NCBI GenBank assembly: GCA_037576215.1
Contig: JBANDB010000005.1
Coordinates: 4,340,001-4,404,000, forward strand
DNA from: Armillaria gallica
Lineage: Eukaryota; Basidiomycota; Agaricomycetes; Agaricales; Physalacriaceae
Direction of reading: 5' to 3'
DNA: 64,000 nt
The translations under genes were made by a program, and so were the position numbers. Shown in pieces: positions 1-12,299 of this stretch (position 1 is its first letter; the number at the start of each line of letters is the position of its first letter). The notes beneath the pieces were generated by a model. The model saw only the letters and a list, made by a program, of their open reading frames with translations. It was not told the DNA's origin and ran no database searches.

Positions 1-1380
1 GATCTTATATGGCATTCTGTGCGATCAAGTCTGTCAGTAGTCCTGTCATTGTCCATACGTTCTTGACTGTCCTTTACTCACTTCATTCAAAGACATATAC
101 TACATATCCTTTCCAAAGGATAATCTGACGTCCAAGACAGTCGTATATCTTCTCTGGCTGACCGAGACTGTTCAGACTGCTGCCAACATATATTACACTT
201 TCGACACGTTCTGTTACGACTTTGGGAACCTTTCGGGACTGGATGATGTCAATATCACATGGTTCACGATTCCTATTCTCACTGGATTTGGTGCGTACTT
301 ATGCATGTACATTTATGCTTTGAGTTACTGAAACAGCGGTAGTTGGCTGCATCGCCCAATTATTCTACGCCTGGCGGATGTATCAATTCAGCAAGAAGGC
401 CCGATGGTTATGTATTATCCTATCGGTGGTAAGGTTTTAAAAAACGTCTTATACTGCTCCCTAAAAACACGATCTTCATCAAAGATCGCTTTTACTCAAT
501 TTGCAGCTGCGATTTGTTGTGGCATCGGAATACGGAACACTGGCGGCCACTACTCAAATGTTCGGAATAATTCTACAATCAAAGTGGCGACAATAGTGAG
601 CAGATCTTCGTCGTGTCCCGTATTCAATCATTTACGATTCACAGATATGGTTGGGTGGAAGCTTGTTGTGTGATACTGCCATTGCTTTGTGCATGACCTA
701 CCTTGTAAGTGAAGTCGGGGCATAGCACTTAGGCCTTGGCTGATCGTTGCCGCCTGTAGTTAAGTCAAGCTCAAACTGGTCTCAAATCTACTCGGATACT
801 TCTTTCCAGACTAATACGACTGAGCATTGAAACTGGGACAGCAACAGGTTAGTCATATACTAGGAAATTGTATCACATTAGTTCATATACCATCTGCACA
901 GCTGCGATTGCTGCCGTCCACATGGCACTCGATTTCTCCACTCAGAATTACGACTACCCCACTGTGCCTGGGAACTGCTTGGTAAAGATGTATTCGAATA
1001 CGGTCCTTGCTGTTTGCAACAGCCGTATGACAGGACGGATTCGCGGAGGAAGGGAAGATACAACCCTTCATTCGTTCGACTCTTTCGATATGTCAATTGG
1101 CGGATTGAATATCGAGTTGCGGGATAAAGAGACCAACAGAAACGCAGATTCTTCTCTGCGGCCGGAGTTTTCCCAAAGAATCGATGACCAGGAGAAGGCA
1201 ATTGGGCTCAACTATCGTTTTTTAAACACTGGTTCAACGGCGCCTGTGTTGAGCGCAAAGGTCAGACACTTTCGCCCTCAAGTCAAGCAGATAATCTTAT
1301 GCAGATTCTATACAGCCAACATGAATGGCACGGCGTTGACGGTTATCGTTGGTACTCGTACAGATTCTATACAGCAGTAA
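1..1380 (+). pseudogene. DUF6534-family membrane protein, copy 1 (5' cut by window, nonsense codon)
   Basis: Third member of a family whose intact relatives start at 9742 and 23381. The window begins inside exon 1. Six exons can be followed with the same splice sites as the intact copies, including the family signature IWLGGSLLCDTAIALCMTYL (about 650-710) and the last exon with VKMYSNTVLAVCNSRM. The reading ends at TAA 1378-1380. In exon 1 the TGG of the other copies (CQW) is TAG at 38-40, so the frame stops early. Family knowledge: DUF6534 proteins are predicted multi-pass membrane proteins of Agaricomycetes with no proven function. The last exon has a hydrophilic C-terminal tail like its siblings. 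The call as a dead copy rests on one base; a sequencing error at 39 would restore it. Confidence 0.8.
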
Positions 1381-1521
1381 TTAATATTACCGCGTAATCG
1401 AACTTCTGACATCACGACTGACATAGAAGACCCGGGGGTATTTCCCTGCATTTGTCACCGTAAAATAGGTGCCCCGCACTCCGTTTTGGAGACCTATCTG
1501 CCGCTTCTCTACTAGCTACAT

Positions 1522-2984
1522 TGTTAGTTCAAAAACGCCTTCAGGTTTTGGTGCCCCATATGACATCGGCTCGACTTTCCAAGTCTTGGGATTGCGATTC
1601 CAGTTTCTCAACCTCTCAATGACAATTGACCGCGTCTCACGGTCATCCTAAGCCTTCGTCATACTCGCAAATCTCCTCGCCATCTTTCCCGGATTCTCCG
1701 AGTCTTGAGCTTGAACGATTCTAAACAACGCAGCCTTGGCCGTAAACACAAAGTAACCGGAATCCGTCATCTCGCCCTTTGGCGTCGGGGTTCGGTAGAC
1801 CTCCGGCTCGCCAACGCTCCTCGGCGCAAATCGCATCAGTGGCGAGCACTTTCTCTGCTTATAGAGAAATATGCGCGTCCACTCTCGCTCGTCTCAGGCA
1901 CCTCCGGAAGTGTTGAGATCTTCCGTGATGGCTTGACCCAAGGTGCGATATACAGCCATATGGCCCTCCCACCTTGCAATTTCATGACCTCTTGTATCAG
2001 CTTGATAGTTGCCTTCGTCCTTTCCTCCGGTAGGAACTGCTCAACGTTTAAATTCACGCTTAGCAAGTCCATGAGGCTGAACACCATGTCAACAGGAAGA
2101 AGAACGAGTGTACGCAAGGGCCCAAAGGGCAGATAACGATCACCTAGTTCCGAAGTCCAATGGAATATATAGCAGCTCTGCCACTTCCACGGCTATGATT
2201 CTCAGCAGGAATTTGTCACGTTGCTCCCATATACCTGGCTCATCGACTTTGAACCGACCAATGCCGATCCAAAGCCGGAAGCATAAGAACAACATCTCGC
2301 ATGCCGCTGAACGTCCCACTTCGACAACGGTCTCAACGACTTCAGATAGATTAGCAAGGTCAAAACCGTACTTGTTCCCTTCGGGACATTCCTCATCGAG
2401 AAAGTATTGAAAGGATGCGTGCGTGAATTTGAACAAGCACTTGTCCTTCTCTTTGCCTGGAGCGTCCAAGCCCGATCAGCCCATAATGTTGGCTCTGCGA
2501 GGCCTGCGAGCCTAACTAAGCCGCCTGGCAAGACGAGGCAGAGGTTGCATGCAGAATAGACGTGGTACATTCGCTGTACCTGCCAGTTTTTGTCTGCCTT
2601 ACTTGTTTGTTGAATGCAGAGCCGGTCGAGCCAGAGATAGATGCAGGAAGAAAGCTTACGAGTGGCGATGCAGGCAGTGCGGAGGACATTGATCGAGATA
2701 TTGTCAGCATGAGTAGCGCCGTTGACGGGAAAAGATGGAGTGTTGGTCCCGGGCGGGAGCTGAAGGTCGCGCCAAGGGTAAGAGACGGCGGCAAAAGAGG
2801 GTGTCGAATTGTAAGACGTCATGGGGGCATCAAATGAGATATATAGAAATTCGATGATTTGCAGCTCGTTAAAATCGATAAATGCAGCACAGTTGACCAA
2901 GCGAAAGTTGCGCGGCATCGCGAGTAAGTCAAGGCTTATCGTAGTCCATGCTAAATCCGCTGTTGGAACAGACAAAACTGTATG
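1522..2984 (-). pseudogene. Decayed HET-domain (heterokaryon incompatibility-like) gene
   Basis: The first ~190 codons from an ATG at 2984 read as a HET domain: FAAVSYPWRDL, then WLDRLCIQQTSKADKNWQVQ, CLVLPGG and WADRAWTLQ. This mirrors the intact intronless HET gene at 36176-37885 (YAAISYIWRG, WLDRLCIMQTSKEDKHWQ, VLPGG, INRGWTLQ). At about 2460 the frame is lost; homology continues in a second frame to ~2130, then a third (RPVDMVFS-like segment near 2085), ending near an in-frame TAG at about 1522. Its relative has no introns, so I read the frame changes as mutations. HET domains are linked to allorecognition cell death in fungi; this copy is unlikely to make protein. It abuts the DUF6534 copy downstream and an H4 scrap upstream. 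Confidence 0.7.
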
Positions 2985-3044
2985 CATTCGAAGCACTCCA
3001 TCATTCCTGTCTTCAGCGAAGCTATGAATCTGGGCTCCTGGGGA

Positions 3045-3286
3045 CCACACCACGGGTCTCCTCATAGATAAGACCAGAGATACGCTTCATTCCGCCACGA
3101 CGGGTAAGACGACGAATAGCGGATTTGGTGATACCTAGACGACCGTCATGAGAATATAAGACTTAGCCAGCAGAATCGCCTTACCCTGGATATTCGAGGT
3201 ACCGTCTTAACTTCCTATTAGCACCCCCGCTGCGTTCCTCAGCTACGAGTCTTGCGGTGGCGTTTAGTGCCGCCCTTTCCGAGTCC
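3045..3286 (-). pseudogene. Histone H4 fragment
   Basis: On the minus strand GLGKGGTKRHRK is followed, after intron-like DNA, by [31 protein letters not shown], which is the H4 core up to about residue 63. The acceptor CTAG just before GITK and a GTAAGG donor after the IQG region match an ordinary H4 intron. The LRDNIQ segment has lost bases and the reading runs into a stop after RHRKTRS. The second half of H4 is missing: the sequence changes to WSPG within the upstream part of the HET pseudogene reading. A non-functional scrap captured next to the HET copy. Confidence 0.72.
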
Positions 3287-3889
3287 CTGAGGGCATCGTC
3301 ACTACACAAGAGGGAGTATGAACAGAGGCGGAAGATGGCTTGCTGAGGGAGACGACTCTGCTTCTAGAGCAAGGTCGAGATTTGATGATGGAGTGGCGGC
3401 AAGCTGGCCGTTTGGATCTTACGCTTGTAGAAGATTGAGTCACGTGCTTGATGCGACCGAAGCTCAACGCTCAGCGCTCAACAATTTGCGAACAATCAAC
3501 GTTGAATCTGAACAGCTTTCGTGTACAGGTGGCAAACGACAATCACCCGCCTTGTTAACCCTCTTACAGAGTTTGTAGACGCCAGTAAGTAATACATAGC
3601 TGTCTTGCGATCACAGATAACCGTTGTCCACAGGTTTGTACTATCATCACAAAGAAAACACTTGAAGGTTTCAATTTATTTCAGTCAGCCTCAATCAGAT
3701 TCATTATTATCCTCAGTCAGTTCTTCATTATTTCGCGAGAATCAAGTCTTCATGCACGTCTATCTCTTAGAAGAAATCGCACACTAGTATCATAATCAGA
3801 TCAAGCACGGAGACTGCTCGCTACTGTACGTACTAGTATATAAGTCCTCGCATACCGAATTTATAAGACGCCTTACGGGACCCCAGACC
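3287..3889. other. No gene seen
   Basis: I see no convincing coding region. A short string at 3281-3318 (GAGTCCCTGAGGGCATCGTC and following) recurs at 16453-16492, so this stretch shares repeated DNA with the array further on. Confidence 0.4.
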
Positions 3890-5806
3890 ATGCTCCGATC
3901 CTGCACCTGCTGCAATTGCGGATTCGTCAATCTCCTTCCTCCGGATGGTGGACATCACCCACAGCCTGGGTCCGCTCGGCCTTCTCAAGTTCTAACAGCT
4001 TTGTTGCGCAGACCTTATGCGAGTCAAGAATGCTCGACGACAATGAAGATGCGTTGATCGGTGCTGATATCCAAAAGCTGGAACGTCCTCAATCCTTTAT
4101 GATGCCCAGCTTCACGAAGTCCAATTACGCTATCATGCAGTGACCGAAGCCTTGGAAGATCGCAGATCTATTCGTGCGCATATTTGTGACCTTCCCCGGG
4201 GTATTCTCATCGAAATCTTCTACTTCGTGTGTCAGTCATGGTGGCGAGGCACAGACAGCACCTGGCAGATTGACACCTGGGATGCGAGAGAACGCAGGAG
4301 CAGTTTGCACGCCAAGGGGCCTCTCTGGGTGTTAGGCCGTGTCTGTAGGTTTTGGAGGGAAACGTCGCGTACATCTCCCGCATCTTGGGCTCAGCATATG
4401 GTAATCACCATGCCTTCGCCCAAGCATGTCCTTGAAACCTTGCGGACATATCTTGGGCGGACGGGTGGACATCCTCTCACCCTACTGTTCACTAATGGCG
4501 ACAGTGAACTGCCTCCGGGGGAAGAAGACGATATTCTGAAATTTCTCGTAAAGTCATGTCATCGCTGGAAGGGTGTCATTATCGAAACCAGCCTGTATCA
4601 TCTGCACTGCCTAAAGGCATCTATATCCCACCTCCCCACACTTCAAACGATTCAAATACATACAACGACGATTATCGCTCGAATATATGTTGAGGATTAT
4701 GGTTTCACAGCCACTGGGCCGACGGCATAGCCGTCTTTTGTTTTACATTATTTTGATTTTCGTATCGATCACAACCGTTACTTGGCTTCGTACCACCACT
4801 TCCTACGTATCTGTCCACCAATATACGTTCGTTCGAGCCATCTCCATCACGTCCTTTGTGCCTGCCGACGTCTATTCCCAACAATATATGCCTAACGGCT
4901 CCAAAGCTACGGCAGGCAAGGCTCTCGAACCAAAGAATCTCGCAAGTGAAGATATCGCCTTATATCACTCATTGTTCAGGACCGATTGCTCGTCCGGACG
5001 ATATAGGGCTCCTTGAGCAACTACCCAAGCTCAGAGTGTCATCTTCACCGATTACGATCCCGTGCCATGGTTCCGCATTTAACGCGGATACCAGTAATCA
5101 AGCCGCATATTCAGCATCTTTTCATTGAGGAGCTAGGTATATTAGACTTGGTGACTTTACCGCAGCTCGAAAGTCTGGTCTTGTCCATGCCTTTTGTTCA
5201 GCCGTCCAGGCAACACTGGCGTATATGTGTCTTTGACCGGATCAATCAATTCCTCCAGAGGAGCTTGAATGTGGATATGCGTATCGTGGCATTCTTGGGG
5301 TCTTAATCCGCGATATCCTTGCTTCCGAACATTTTCTACACTTTCCTTCCTCTCAGTTGGGCTTCAACTTGGTGAAGGTCTGACTAAACATATCGTTCAG
5401 TCGCTCACCCCCTGTTCAGATACTCCGGTACTGTGGCCACAGCACATGGCACGCCATGGCAGGGCTGTGGATCCGGCCGTTCCTTATTGGGACCTTGTGC
5501 CGGCACCAATACCAATACCAATACCTTCCTGATTTACCCCATCTTGTTCTTTGCATGGAGCCGATACACTCCCAAAAACGCGACGGGTGCCAGCATGGAA
5601 TACTGGACATGATCCGCGCGCGCCGTGATGCAGGATTGGTGTCAATAATCGAAGTACAATTCAGCACTACTAAATCGTCTATCGAACTCAAAGAAAGAAT
5701 GGAAGCGGATGTCCGAGCTCTCGATGCTGACACTTTGGAGATACGTGTCGAGGAACGGAGACTACCCGGGGGAGAACGTTGGTCACTTTGGGGCTTGCTT
5801 CAGTGA
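3890..5806 (+). pseudogene. F-box-type gene, frameshifted
   Basis: Begins MLRSCTCCNCGFVNLLPP at 3890, the small Cys-rich start common in Agaricomycete F-box proteins, then changes frame to LDDNEDALIGADIQKLE (near 4030-4090), and again to YDAQLHEVQLRYHAVTEALE and the F-box core DLPRGILIEIFYFV ... PLWVLGRVCRFWRETSRTSPASW. Another break near 4700 leads to degraded text. LRR-like text HIQHLFIEELGILDLVTL (about 5105-5160) and a last open stretch to TGA at 5804-5806 lie in further frames. An F-box would link substrates to an SCF ubiquitin ligase. At least three frame changes without good splice sites argue for a dead gene; an intron-rich live gene is the alternative. Confidence 0.62.
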
Positions 5807-6189
5807 ACTACATTGGTATTTACTGATGATTATACGATCTTGAACAGCGACTACGACTTTCTCGATATCGACACAATCGAAGAGGAGCTTGCTCGTAGCG
5901 AAACCAGGGAATATGGGACCGTCGGTGTCGTTGACCTTCAAGTTATTCAAAGCATGCTTAGTCGTTTCGCCGTTTTTAGAATCATTCCCGCGGAAGGTCC
6001 TCCCCATATACCCAATCAGGAATGGCTGGGTCCACCATGGCAAGCCAAGTAGCGGCATCAATGGTGCTCCCTTTTTGTCTTTCTAGGGTTTGAAGATCGT
6101 ACAATGTCACTGAGTTGACGACGATGAAGGCTTTGAGAAGGGGTCGGTTTAAATCTATGCATCAGCTAGGCTACAAGGAATGATTGAGG
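5807..6189. other. No clear gene
   Basis: An open stretch on the plus strand (5813-6052) directly follows the F-box remnant and may be more of its 3' decay or UTR. No domain recognised. Confidence 0.3.
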
Positions 6190-7529
6190 TTCGTTTTTCC
6201 GAGGTGTCCTGGAGTGCGTATGTCAAGACTAAGGTCCGGTTTTTTCCTGAGCTGACGTTTCTTGCCTGTTGATCAATCAGTTGACATAGGTTCTATCACC
6301 TTCCGGGCCTAAACCGACTTCAGGACCTCATTATTAGGATCTCGTCAGTAGCGAGGAACCTAAGAGCTGGGATTCGGTTTCGTCTGAGTTCAATTTTAAC
6401 GCTGTACCCGACGGATTAACACTCATTGAGAAAAATGGAGCAAAGAAGCTAACATTTCATTAACTCTTTGCGAATAGGCACATTGGATTATGATAATCGT
6501 TAAGAGCAAAACAACAGCGCGTACACACACCTACCATCACCTGTATCGTTATACTAAATAACCGTCCCTTTTAGGGTCCCTGAAATGCTCCCGATTTCTC
6601 TACATCATATATGGCACGTTCGCCCACTACCCTTGTCCCCAACAACTTCCGAATTACGTAGAACTGTGCAAGGACGAAGGGATTTTTGAAAATTTGGCAT
6701 AGTGTGACGAGCGAACTCGTTGCGTATTGGTGGGTGCTACTACCATTCTACGCAACCCAGGTGTGGTTGCGAAGCATGTGGTCCATCGTTTCATAGTCAA
6801 GTCAAGGAGAATATCTCCACGTTACTGGATGTTCTGCAGGCACGGGGAATATTACCCGGACAATACTTGGCATTCGTTTGTTTCTGCTCCATTCTTGACA
6901 ATACCTTGTGGATACCCCGAGTCAACTGACCTGCGAGCATGTTAACACTGTGAACCGTCCGCCACCGTGGCTTCCGTTCATCCCCCTTTTTTTTTACTCA
7001 GTGCAACGCCCATTTCGGCATCTACTCGCAACGCGTCGGTTCTGAACAGTGAGTCATAAACATCAGTTCCCCTGTTCACTCATATATATAAGGCGGAGTT
7101 ATGCGACATAGATGTATGTCGTGCCTTGCAGTGCCAGCAGTTACCGTTGCTCTGGAAATTAAAACACGGCGAAGACTACTTCGGGGTGAGCGAATTTTTG
7201 GTCTCGCATCATTTGAGTCTTGACTACAACCGACGGCCCTGGGCGTTCCTAGTACTCAAAACTTTAACTGCGGTCACGAAACACATTTGCTTCCGAACCA
7301 CTGTAATTCTATTCATCTTGGCGTAGCACGCCACTCGGAAAATGCTGATATTGAGTTCCAGTCCTCATCTGTAAAGCCTCAGGGCCACAAGCTCTAAAAG
7401 GACGAAGATGAGACTGCACGTCGTTCGCTCTCTATCTTTCATACACACACTCTCATTTGCACATATTGAAGCAGAACTGAGAATCGGTGGTGACCACCGA
7501 AATTTTGTTCTCACTGTTTCGATCTGAGG
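6190..7529 (+). repeat. Conserved upstream block of the DUF6533 genes, copy 1
   Basis: Present three times (also about 13860-15154 and 19800-21160), always immediately upstream of a DUF6533 gene. Shared landmarks are GTATGTCAAGACTAAGG near the start, TTATTAGGATCTCGTCAG, a region around ATGTGGTCCATCGTTTCA, and a TATA-like run CATATATATAAGG at about 7080. ORFs inside it are not conserved between copies, so I read it as promoter and spacer DNA that was duplicated with the gene. Confidence 0.65.
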
Positions 7530-8519
7530 ATGTCATTAGTGGTTAGTAGTTTTCCCTCATCTGCTGTATTCGGTGATCGTCTTTTTAAATTGCCTTCCAT
7601 ATAGACATCCTCGAATTCTTTCTCATTCTACTCTTTCATTGCGAGCGTGACTGTGCTCATCTATGACTTACTCCTTCTTCTCCCCACTGAAATTAATTAT
7701 GTGTGGCTTCCTAGACCCGTACATCCACTCCTACTGCTGTTCGCATTGAATCGCTACTTGCCCTTGATCGATGCGGCGATCGCCATCAACTGGCTCCTGC
7801 ACAAGCCCAGCGCTGTCCAGTGCCATCAGCTTTCTTTCATTACAGGCCCACTCGCAGCCCTTGGCATTTTTATATCGCAGGTGATCCTCATGATCCGCAC
7901 GTATGCAATATGGGATAGAAACAGAGTGGTGTTATGGTGCTTTATCGGGATTGGGATCTTCTCTTTTATGCCAGGCGTTGTCGGCCTTGGTATACAACTC
8001 AAGACGAGCCAATGTGGGTTGCTTGCCATCCGTGATAGCCGAGAACTCAATACTGTCTAACTCGTAGTCGTCGGACCGTCCGATCATCCTGGCTGCTTGA
8101 GTTACTCTTCGAAAGTTGCAAATCTGCTCTACATCCCCGTGCTCGTTTCAGAAACGATAATTGCTTCGCTCACGCTCTTCAAGGGCGTACAGCACCTACG
8201 CCGTTCATCCCATCCGTTTCTCACAGAGCTTTATGTATCTGGAATATTCTTCTATGCATGCCTCCTCTTCATTATTCTTGCAAATATTCTTGTCCCCATA
8301 TGGGCCCTCGGTATGGCATTCTTCCTCGGTTCTTTTCAAATCAATCTCCATTCCATCCTGACCAACCGAATCATGCTTCTCATTCTCAAGCAGAGACGGA
8401 CATATCGACGTTATCCTACAGAACAGCTGTACACGGGTGACATTGAACTGTCTGATATCACTTCGGACGGTCTTGGATCTAGAAACGACGTAAAAAATGC
8501 ACCAGGAATAATGCCCTGA
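7530..8519 (+). CDS. DUF6533 domain membrane protein, copy A (intact)
   Basis: Exons 7530-7541, 7605-8013 and 8068-8519 give 290 residues in one frame. After MSLV the spliced product has the DUF6533 hallmark region VTVLIYDLLLLLPTEINYVW (residues ~20-40), ALNRYLPLIDAAIAINW, VILMIRTYAIWDRNRVVLWC and, in exon 3, LLYIPVLVSETIIASLTLFKG. Several hydrophobic helices are visible; the family is predicted to have seven. The C-terminal tail is hydrophilic. Function is unknown; a receptor or sensor role has been guessed for the family only by topology. The 12-nt first exon is shared by all three copies (MSLV, MPLT, MSLT), which supports the start. It is followed 1.2 kb downstream by a DUF6534 gene in the same direction. 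Confidence 0.85.
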
Positions 8520-9741
8520 CCCGACGGAAGAATACAGTCAACGGTGGAAATAACTTACGCTTGAATGAGTAGCCGATTCAATGTACCGCCTGTAACGGTT
8601 AAATAATGTCATATGTTACGAGAACGTCTCTGACAAATCCGATTTCTATCGAAAATGCCAGAGGTGCAAGAATACAGCCGCACAATCCAGTGCAGAAGAT
8701 CGCCGTCGACAGATACGTTGCCAGGGGTGACCGTCGCCAGTGCAATTTTCTCATAATGGTGGACACGATAGATCAGGCAGGTTTCAGTAAGTGAACGATC
8801 AGAAAACTAGCGCCGGAGAAATATAAGCTCAACCATTGAAATCAGCGTGCCTAACTCAAATTACCTTGGGCGAGTCTATTCAGCAGACTGTGATCGCCGC
8901 TGTCTAAATTTTAAAATTGCACCCATGGCAAGTATCTCCTTCTATCCTGGCTAATATCGAGGAAAAGGGGAAAATAATGCTGCCCAACAGATGGACGTCA
9001 GGAATCATTGTAAATGAGCGACTAGAAAACAGAACGATACCTTCGACTTAGTACACCTTATACTCGTGAGCACGAAGAACATAGAAACTAGTGGAAGTAC
9101 CCTCAGCTTCATTCCTCAGATACGCCGGGTGCATCCGCGACGCGTCCAGTAAGAAAGTTGCCTTTTCTGGAGTCAGCGTCTCTGCCATCTTACGCGTCGA
9201 CCACCACGCTTACCGGTTGTCCTCCGATAGGCAAGAAAACTCGTTTATTTACTTCTGTTATTTATGAAGCTTGGCACTTACCTTTCAATACCCAGAAAGG
9301 CTTATGTCAATAGATTTCCGGAGCATGCAATGATGTACGTTGCGCTGAATCTTGACTGAATCATTTGATCAAGGGCCGACGTAGACGATTGAACTGGAAT
9401 CCACGCTGATTTTTTCTAGGCGCGCACTGGCAATTGCTCGTTTATGGCAAGGCCGCATGCTCCTATGTAACATGGCAGTCAGCCGCACTTTGAGCGTAGA
9501 CCTAGAGCTACTTAAACCTATAGCGGCAGGAAATTTCGTGGCAACTCTGCACTCCGAGTCGATGCCTTCGTTTAATACTACTCTGGCAGAAGAGGCTGGT
9601 GTAGCACCCTCAGATTTATATAAATTGTCGGTAACACTCTCGTTGTCAGACTGATCTCTGTACTGATTTTCATACTTCAGTACGGGTCCCCTGGTACAAC
9701 TCCAATCCTATATACTGAAAAGCGGCGGTCACTTATTTTCC
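8520..9741. repeat. Spacer between DUF6533 and DUF6534 genes, copy 1
   Basis: No gene seen. The same spacer recurs at about 22140-23380 with shared strings such as GTGCAGAAGATCGCCGTCGA and the stretch just before the DUF6534 start (CTGGCAGAAGAGGCTGGTGT). Its first ~300 bases also recur after the 15155-16096 gene. It probably holds the 3' UTR of the first gene and the promoter of the next. Confidence 0.55.
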
Positions 9742-11117
9742 ATGCAGTTGATCGGCTGCTTCCTGAGTCTGATCTTATATGGCATTCTGTGCGATCAAGT
9801 CTGTCAGTGGTCCTATCATTGTCCGCACGTTCTTGACTGTCCTTTACTCACCTCGTTTAAAGACATATACTACATCTCCTTTCCAAAGGATAATATGGCG
9901 TCCAAGACCGTCGTATATCTTCTCTGGCTGACGGAGACTGTTGAGACTGTTATCAGCATCCATGACACTTTCGACACCTTCTGTTATGATTTTGGGAACC
10001 TTCCTGGACTTAATGATGTCCATCTCACATGGCTCACCCTTCCTATTCTCTCTGGATTTGGTGCGTACTTATGCACGTACGTTTACGCGTTGGGGCACTG
10101 AACTTGTGGTAGTTGGCTGCATCGCCCAACTGTTTTACGCCTGGCGGATGTATAAATTTAGCAAGAGGGCCCGATGGTTATGTATTGCCATTTCGGTGGT
10201 AAGCTTTTTTTTTAAAACGTCTTATACTGCTCCCTAAAAACAATATCTTCATCAAAGATCGCTTTTGCTCAATTCGTGGCTGCTATCTGTTGCGGCATCC
10301 AAGTACGGAACAGCGGCCACTACTCGAATCTTCAGAAAAATTCGAAGGTCAGGGTGACTGCAACAGTGAGTGGGTCGTCGTTCTGTTTGATATTTAATCA
10401 TCTCCGATTCGCAGATATGGTTAGGCGCAAGCGCTTTGTGTGATACTGCGATTGCTTTGTGCATGACCTACCTTGTAAGTGAAGTAGGAGCATAGCACTT
10501 AGGTCTTGACTGATCGTTACCGTCTATAGTTATGTCGAACTCAAACCGAACTCAAATCTACTCGGATACTTCTTTCCAGGCTAATACGGCTGACCATCGA
10601 AACCGGGACAGCAACAGGTTGGTCATATACTAGGAAATTGTATCACATCAGTTCATTTACCATCTGCGCAGCTGCAATTGCTGCCGTCGACATGGCACTC
10701 TTTCTTGCCTGTCCCAATAACAACTACCACACTGTCCCTGCGAACTGCTTGGTAAAGATGTATTCGAATACGGTCCTTGCTGTTTGCAACAGCCGTATGA
10801 CAAGGCGAATTCGCGGAGGAAGGGAAGACGCAACCCTTCACTCGTTCGACTCTTTCGATATGTCAATTGGCGGATTGAATATCGAGGTTCGGGATACAGG
10901 GACTGGCAACACAAATGCGGATTCTTCTCTGCGGCCGGAGTTCTCCCAAAGAAGCGATGGCGAGGAGAAGGCTATTGGGCTCGACGATAGTTTTTTAAAC
11001 ACCGGCTCAACGGCGAACGTGTTGGGCGCAAAGGTCAGACACTTTCGCCTTCAAGTCAAACAGATCAGCTTATGGAGATTCTATACAGCCAACATGAATG
11101 GCTCCGCGTGGCGTTGA
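9742..11117 (+). CDS. DUF6534 domain membrane protein, copy 2 (intact)
   Basis: Exons 9742-10060, 10113-10198, 10258-10365, 10415-10474, 10530-10617 and 10672-11117 splice to 368 residues with no stop. Landmarks: N-terminal helix LIGCFLSLILYGILCDQVC, then TVVYLLWLTETVETVISIHD, LTLPILSGF joined across intron 1 to VGCIAQLFYAWRMYKFSK, the signature IWLGASALCDTAIALCMTYL in exon 4, LLSRLIRLTIETGTATAAIA, and YSNTVLAVCNSRM. About seven hydrophobic segments are followed by a ~130-residue hydrophilic tail. DUF6534 proteins are predicted integral membrane proteins of mushroom-forming fungi without known function. The start ATG is fixed by conservation with copy 3. Intron positions agree with the copies at 1 and 23381. 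Confidence 0.86.
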
Positions 11118-11302
11118 TGGTTATCATTAGCGCTCGTACGGATTTTATACAACTTTAATTCATATAAATGCGTAATTTCCATCGAACTTGAATACTTAGC
11201 TGACATTACGACTTACATAAATGACTATGGAGTATTTCTCCGCATTTTTCACCATAAAATGGGCTCCCCGCATTCCGTTTTCGAGACCTATCTATCGCCA
11301 TC

Positions 11303-11397
11303 ATGTCTATAGGAACTGTCAACTCGGCCGCCGCTTCCCTCCTTTGACTGCTCAAGAGACGTCCCGGAACGCGCGGAAATGACAGAATTGAGCATCA
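11303..11397 (+). pseudogene. Peroxiredoxin 5' scrap (array unit)
   Basis: ATG at 11303 and the text NSAAASLL then, after a ~40-base loss, QETSRNARK-like DNA equivalent to KETSPERAE of the intact peroxiredoxin at 28641-29371. Only the first ~50 codons are represented. The same truncated form lies at 24928 after the third DUF6534 gene, so the scrap was duplicated with the array. Confidence 0.65.
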
Positions 11398-11876
11398 GGT
11401 TTGCATCTCAGAGTAGAGCGATAGGGATAGTATTCCCGCTGAACATCCATTTCCAACTACAACGTCTACCGAGGCCATTATATCAAGTCATTTCGGATAT
11501 TTTCTTAATTGACCAACTAAAGATTCATATCAGAGCATAATTGTACTTACACTACTTACACTCTCAGGTCTAATGCCGAGATAAAATATACAGTTTACAA
11601 AGGTACACGCTATATACCCCCGTAGACAAGCAGATTGTTGACTACCCGCAAATTGAGCTGTACGTCAAAGAGAAAGTGCGCATGGAGACGTACGTCCGAA
11701 GTCGACAGGCCTATTAAACTGGGCACGGACGGTACCATTGAGGCTTCTCATCTGTGTCTGACACTTTCTGGGAACCACGAATTAGCGTTTCGTCTTTGGC
11801 GTGTTCTAACGCTTCTCGTGTCGCATTGGTAGTCGATCTAGCTGACCCGTCGGAACGCATAAGGTCCATCGATATT

Positions 11877-12155
11877 CTAGGGCAACCGATGCAGAATCTC
11901 AGCCCGAGTGGTATCTAGTCTTTCGAACCAATGACCATCCCGCTTGATGTCGTGTCTGTCTGCCCATCTTAGAAGATCATCGACCGTCATCGCAAATCCG
12001 CAGATGTGGAAGGGTATAGTTCTTCCCGGTTTATGTGGGGGATTTCGAAGGGGGAAATTGGTGGCAAGTGAATCGGAAGAGGCAGAAACGGAATTGGTTG
12101 GTGTCCTTGTTCGTCTGTTAGCGAATGTGATTGGAATATGAGTGGACGACCTCAT
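11877..12155 (-). pseudogene. Small unknown protein, copy 1 (nonsense-truncated)
   Basis: From MRSSTHIPITFANRR at 12155 the frame runs through HICGFAMTVDDLLRWADRHD, HWFERLDTTRAEILHRLP and stops at TAG 11877-11879. In the second copy (25423-25743) this stop is TGG and the protein continues KIKGRMHINLSDIGRKSIP. Copy 2 in turn lacks about 36 residues before GFAMTVDD and has a damaged start. The conserved block GFAMTVDDLLRWADR...WFERLD suggests a real ancestral protein, but I do not recognise the family and neither copy looks complete. Confidence 0.5.
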
Positions 12156-12299
12156 ATTTGATGTCCGAGGGCGTCGACTGCGAATATTGTTTGGGTAGTT
12201 AGCCAAGGGGATCACGTTTAAGGAGAAGACACGAATCCCACCAAAAAATGACAATCCTACCAAACAACCCACGCAATCTTATCCCACCGTTTTGGGCAC

